Of a stretch of 64,000 nt of DNA, positions 60,649 through 64,000 are shown piece after piece. The position numbers and the translations under genes were made by a program. Position 1 is the stretch's first letter, and each line of letters begins with the position of its first letter. This stretch comes from an uncultured Prevotella sp. (GTDB taxonomy: Bacteria > Bacteroidota > Bacteroidia > Bacteroidales > Bacteroidaceae). The stretch covers positions 51,507-115,506 of the forward strand of contig UQCW01000003.1 in the NCBI GenBank assembly GCA_900539625.1, read 5' to 3'. Below the pieces are notes generated by a model. That model was not told the DNA's origin. It saw only the letters and a program-made list of their open reading frames with translations, and searched no databases.

Positions 60649-60737
60649 GCGGACGTAAGGAAAAGTGGTGCGCAGACCTGTTGCAGGCCTGCCAGGTGCC
60701 TCTGTTGTACGCACAATCTCTTTCCCCAGACGACCGC
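60649..60737 (+). other. Extended stem structure between atpH and atpA
   Basis: Three nested pairings in the 137-bp spacer: GCGG (60649) with CCGC (60734-60737), GGAAA (60659) with TTTCC (60721-60725), GTGCG (60668-60672) with CGCAC (60710-60714), with further CAG/CTG pairing inside. Confidence 0.55.
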
Positions 60738-60759
60738 TCAAAAACAAGAAATAATTCAC

Positions 60760-62343
60760 ATGCCAAATAATATCAAACCAAGTGAAGTGTCGGATGTGCT
60801 CTTGCGTCAGCTTGAGAACATCGACACAAATATCAAGTTTGAAGAAGTCGGCATTGTCTTGTCCATCGGTGACGGTGTGGCCCGTATTTACGGTTTGACC
60901 GGTGTTACGGAAAACGAACTCATCGAGTTTGACAATGGCGTGATGGCCGTTGCCATGAACTTGGAGGAAGACAATGTGGGCGCAGTGCTCCTCGGATCGT
61001 CAGAAGGCATCAAGGAAGGACAGAGCGTGAAGCGCACGGGCCGCGTTGCCTCAATCGAGGTGAGCGAAAGCATGCTCGGCCGCGTCATCAATCCTTTGGG
61101 ACAGCCGCTCGACGGAGGAGGTGACATTGACGGCGAGAAATTCCTCATGCCGCTCGACCGTAAGGCTCCTGGTGTTATTTATCGCCAGCCAGTCAACCAG
61201 GCACTTCAAACAGGATTGAAGGCTGTCGATTCAATGATTCCTATCGGTCGCGGACAGCGTGAGCTGATTATCGGCGACCGCCAGACGGGAAAAACCGCCA
61301 TTGCCATCGACACCATCATCAACCAGAAAGAAAATTACGAAAACGGCGATCCCGTTTACTGTATCTACGTGGCCATCGGCCAGAAAGCTTCAACGGTGGC
61401 CAACATCGTTAATACGCTGAAGGAAAACGGGGCAATGCCTTACACCATTGTTGTCTCTGCAACGGCCGCCGAACCTGCTGCGTTGCAGTATTTCGCACCA
61501 TTTGCCGGTGCGGCCATCGGAGAATTCTTCCGCGACCGTGGCTTGCATGCCCTTGTGGTCTATGATGACCTCTCCAAGCAGGCTGTGGCCTATCGTGAAG
61601 TGTCGTTGATTCTTCGTCGTCCTTCAGGACGCGAGGCCTATCCAGGCGATGTCTTTTATCTTCATTCCCGTTTGCTCGAACGCGCAGCAAAGATCAATAA
61701 CCAAACGGAGGTGGCAGAGAACATGAACGACCTGCCGGCCTGCTTGAAGGGAAAGGTGAAAGGCGGCGGCTCTCTGACGGCATTGCCTATTATTGAAACA
61801 CAAGCCGGCGACGTCTCTGCATACATCCCGACCAATGTGATTTCCATTACCGACGGACAGATTTATCTGGTCACCGACCTCTTCAACCAAGGTTTCCGTC
61901 CTGCTATTGACGTCGGCATCTCTGTGAGCCGTGTTGGTGGTGCTGCCCAGATCAAGAGCATGAAGAAGGTGGCAGGTACTTTGAAAATCGACCAGGCACA
62001 ATACCGCGAGTTGGAGGCCTTCTCCAAATTCTCGTCTGATATGGACCCCGTGACGGCTATGACCATTGACCGCGGACGTAAGAACAACCAGTTGCTCATC
62101 CAGGCCCAATACAGTCCTATGCCTGTTGCAGAACAGGTGGCCATTCTTTATTGCGGTACGCGCGGACTGCTTAAAGATGTACCCGTTGACAAGGTGCGCG
62201 ACTTCCAAGATAGTTTCTTGCAAATCATCCGTTCTAATTACGCAGACACAGTGCTCGCTGAATTGAAGCGTGGCAACCTTAGCGAAGAAGTTTGCAAAAC
62301 CATCGAAAAGGTGGCCGGGGATGTTGCAGGACAATACAAATAA
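60760..62343 (+). CDS. atpA: F1 ATP synthase subunit alpha
   Basis: 527 residues; non-catalytic nucleotide-binding subunit. It starts [45 protein letters not shown]; the P-loop is [20 protein letters not shown] (near residue 170); [45 protein letters not shown] is the conserved subunit-interface block; [25 protein letters not shown] carries on as in other alpha subunits. Normal length. Confidence 0.98.
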   Translation: MPNNIKPSEVSDVLLRQLENIDTNIKFEEVGIVLSIGDGVARIYGLTGVTENELIEFDNGVMAVAMNLEEDNVGAVLLGSSEGIKEGQSVKRTGRVASIEVSESMLGRVINPLGQPLDGGGDIDGEKFLMPLDRKAPGVIYRQPVNQALQTGLKAVDSMIPIGRGQRELIIGDRQTGKTAIAIDTIINQKENYENGDPVYCIYVAIGQKASTVANIVNTLKENGAMPYTIVVSATAAEPAALQYFAPFAGAAIGEFFRDRGLHALVVYDDLSKQAVAYREVSLILRRPSGREAYPGDVFYLHSRLLERAAKINNQTEVAENMNDLPACLKGKVKGGGSLTALPIIETQAGDVSAYIPTNVISITDGQIYLVTDLFNQGFRPAIDVGISVSRVGGAAQIKSMKKVAGTLKIDQAQYRELEAFSKFSSDMDPVTAMTIDRGRKNNQLLIQAQYSPMPVAEQVAILYCGTRGLLKDVPVDKVRDFQDSFLQIIRSNYADTVLAELKRGNLSEEVCKTIEKVAGDVAGQYK

Positions 62344-62354
62344 ATTGAGACATC

Positions 62355-63230
62355 ATGGCTTCACTTAAAGAAGTAAAAACAAGAATTTCAACCGTCAATA
62401 GCACCCGTAAAATCACGAGTGCCATGAAAATGGTGGCTTCGTCGAAACTTCATCGTGCCCAGATGGACATCGAAAGGATGCGTCCGTATGAAGCGGCGTT
62501 AGACAGAATGATGTCAACGTTCGTTTCAAACATGTCTGACGAACTTTCCTCTCCGTTTGCCATCAAGAGGGAGGTGAAGCGTGTTGCCTTGGTTGTTTTC
62601 ACTTCAAATTCCAGCCTTTGCGGCGGCTTCAATGGCAACGTCATCAAGATGGTGCAGAAAACGGTTGACAGCTACCGCAAAAGCAACACGGACATCGTGC
62701 GCGTGTATGCCATCGGACGCAAGGGCGCCGAAGCCGTGCGCAAACTCGGTTTCGAGGTGGAAAACGATTATGCCTCGCTGCTGGATCATCCTTCCTACGA
62801 TGTAGCCCGTGGTGTGGCGCAGGAACTCATGGCGCTCTACACTTCAGGCGAAGTCGATGAAGTCAAGATGATCTACCATCATTTCAAAAGTTCTGCCACG
62901 CAGCTGCTGACGCAGGAGACCTTCTTGCCAATCAGTTTGCAGCAGGAGGGGAAAGTTGAAAAAAACAGCGGCCCGTCTCTCAACTATATTATCGAACCAT
63001 CTGTTGAAGAGGTGGTTGCTGCGTTGATTCCAAAGACTTTGAATCTCCGTGTCTACACCGCCTTGCTCGACAGTTTGGCAAGCGAACACGCGGCCAGAGT
63101 CATCGCCATGCAGGTGGCCACGGACAATGCCGACGAACTTCTGCGCGAATTGAAGCTGACGTACAACAAGACACGCCAGCAGGCAATCACAACAGAATTG
63201 CTGGACATTGTCGGTGGTTCTATGCAATGA
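62355..63230 (+). CDS. atpG: F1 ATP synthase subunit gamma
   Basis: 291 residues; central rotor shaft. N-terminal helix ASLKEVKTRISTVNSTRKITSAMKMVASSKLHRAQ, middle Rossmann-like domain (VALVVFTSNSSLCGGFNGNVIKM), and C-terminal helix ALLDSLASEHAARVIAMQVATDNADELLRELKLTYNKTRQQAITTELLDIVGGSMQ. It ends the operon, 11 bp after atpA, with a terminator 104 bp further on. Confidence 0.97.
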   Translation: MASLKEVKTRISTVNSTRKITSAMKMVASSKLHRAQMDIERMRPYEAALDRMMSTFVSNMSDELSSPFAIKREVKRVALVVFTSNSSLCGGFNGNVIKMVQKTVDSYRKSNTDIVRVYAIGRKGAEAVRKLGFEVENDYASLLDHPSYDVARGVAQELMALYTSGEVDEVKMIYHHFKSSATQLLTQETFLPISLQQEGKVEKNSGPSLNYIIEPSVEEVVAALIPKTLNLRVYTALLDSLASEHAARVIAMQVATDNADELLRELKLTYNKTRQQAITTELLDIVGGSMQ

Positions 63231-63333
63231 TGCTCTGGGACGAAGACATTTCTTCTTTATTGAGATTCCAAACGGCCAGACATGCAATATGCCGTTGGCT
63301 GTTGATCTGAAACATAAGAAAATTAACAGTACG

Positions 63334-63369
63334 AAAAGGGTGGGGCATTGTTATTGCCTCACCCTTTTT
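63334..63369 (+). terminator. Terminator of the ATP synthase operon
   Basis: AAAAGGGTG.GGC pairs with GCC.CACCCTTTT followed by T. Confidence 0.85.
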
Positions 63370-63606
63370 GTTGCCTTTTCTTTCACGCGCCTTTCCAGTG
63401 TCAATAGAAATCTAATGGGGACAGGAAAAAGCGTGAACAAAGACTTGTTCAGAGGAATCCTTTATCGGAAAAGGCTCTGCTTTTGCTGATGTGTAGCTGC
63501 TTGGGTGAAACAGAAAATGGTTTTATAGCTATGTACCCTTATGATATTTAGTAGCGTAATGCAGAAAGCATCGTCATCCTTAAAGTCTGTCCTATGATTT
63601 CATGTC

Positions 63607-63714
63607 GCCTCTGGGAGCAGGCACGACCGCCTCTGGGAGCAGGCACGACCGCATCTGCTCCCAGACACGACCGCATCTGGGAGCAGACGCGTTCGAGTGT
63701 CGTCCCGTGTTCGA
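63607..63714. repeat. 22-bp tandem repeats, locus 3
   Basis: Units at 63607, 63629, 63651 and 63673, then a terminal variant from 63695. Units 1 and 2 are identical (GCCTCTGGGAGCAGGCACGA plus CC). Unit 3 has the core inverted (CTGCTCCCAG) within unchanged flanks. Confidence 0.88.
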
Positions 63715-63871
63715 CAACAAGTAGTAATGTCGGGATGAAGTGGTGCAGGAATGCGTGTTCAATATGGGCTAAGTGCAGCCAGATGATATTAAAGAATAGT
63801 GGAAAATGGTTCAGGTTATTCTTTTAAGTAGGAGTTTGAAAGTAAGCATCCCGTGCAGGCCGTATTGCATA

Positions 63872-63919
63872 AAACAAATAAGCCAAAGTCTTGATAGATT
63901 GACTTTGGCTTATTTGTTT
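63872..63919. terminator. Perfect long hairpin
   Basis: AAACAAATAAGCCAAAGTC and GACTTTGGCTTATTTGTTT are perfect 19-bp arms around a 10-nt loop, with T-rich flanks on both strands. Probably a terminator for a gene outside the window or an end of the ATP synthase transcript. Confidence 0.75.
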
Positions 63920-64000
63920 TCTCCGTAATGGTAAGGTAGTAATGGCTCTGGATTGTAATTATTTTGCCCGGCGATTTTGGAAAACGTCTTGGATAACCAA

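Larger units (their letters stand above)
63231..64000. other. Gene-free tail of the window
   Basis: 770 bp without a credible gene. Contains the operon terminator, 22-bp repeats (locus 3), one TAAGTAGGAGTTTGAAA element end at about 63826 and a perfect long hairpin at 63872-63919. Confidence 0.6.

Noticed and set aside
63231..63252. Single 22-bp repeat unit after atpG (CTGGGACGAAGAC)
   Set aside because: Only a partial match in one copy; it could be chance.

Overview
The window looks like a chromosome segment of a member of the order Bacteroidales (phylum Bacteroidota), most like Prevotella or a close relative. The sequence evidence is: (i) promoters of the Bacteroidota type, TTTG about 20 bp upstream of TANNTTTG, in front of every tRNA cluster and many genes; (ii) the ATP synthase order atpD-atpC-(AtpI-like)-atpB-atpE-atpF-atpH-atpA-atpG; (iii) a sphingolipid-type serine palmitoyltransferase; (iv) phylum-typical families (DUF4369-thioredoxin, DUF5020, DUF4421, a TamL-like lipoprotein, short AMP nucleosidase). 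I saw no phage, integrase, transposase, CRISPR array or rRNA operon.

Layout. 1-12980: aroC, a metal-binding SlyD-like isomerase and dnaX on the minus strand; then a thioredoxin-like protein, a purine permease overlapping a Tsx-like outer-membrane channel gene, a nitroreductase, nhaC, a HsdR_N-domain protein, AMP nucleosidase and holA. 12981-15494 is a 2.5 kb gene-free, AT-rich stretch with degenerate repeats. 15495-22878: an XRE regulator, comEC, two identical tRNA-Lys genes, a PIF1-like helicase, and a lipid kinase fused to DUF1810. 23397-31474: serine palmitoyltransferase with a long leader, an RNA methyltransferase, a glycosyltransferase, and a run containing a coiled-coil protein, zapA and rny. 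31540-36257: a TamL-like outer-membrane protein, a metallo-beta-lactamase-fold hydrolase, tRNA-Cys and 22-bp tandem repeats.

36258-37449 is the most unusual part. Two copies of tRNA-Thr(UGU)-tRNA-Pro(UGG) face each other as a ~258-bp inverted repeat. Between the arms lie two diverged tandem copies of a ~255-bp module, each with its own promoter, a compact predicted RNA fold and a terminator-like hairpin. Base differences between the copies preserve pairing, which suggests two paralogous small RNAs. The minus-strand tRNA pair is preceded by a good candidate SRP RNA gene.

37576-55117 holds mostly housekeeping genes: an ABC exporter, nadK, pdxJ, DJ-1, recG, a small Cys-rich secreted peptide, nth, a UDG-superfamily protein, DUF4421, a Gfo/Idh/MocA oxidoreductase, a membrane protein, tRNA-Gly, nhaD, pfkA, O-acetylhomoserine sulfhydrylase and a Sel1-repeat protein. 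55479-63230 is the complete F1Fo ATP synthase operon, whose long spacers carry stem-loops. The last 770 bp are gene-free and carry a third locus of 22-bp repeats.

Three families of short dispersed elements occupy the intergenic space: a 77-bp palindrome (with ~190-bp relatives) whose ends read TAAGTAGGTGTTC, an element with AAGTAATGG ends, and exact 22-bp tandem repeats at three loci in which the core of one unit can be inverted. They have the look of non-autonomous (MITE/REP-like) sequences; no mobilising gene is visible here.
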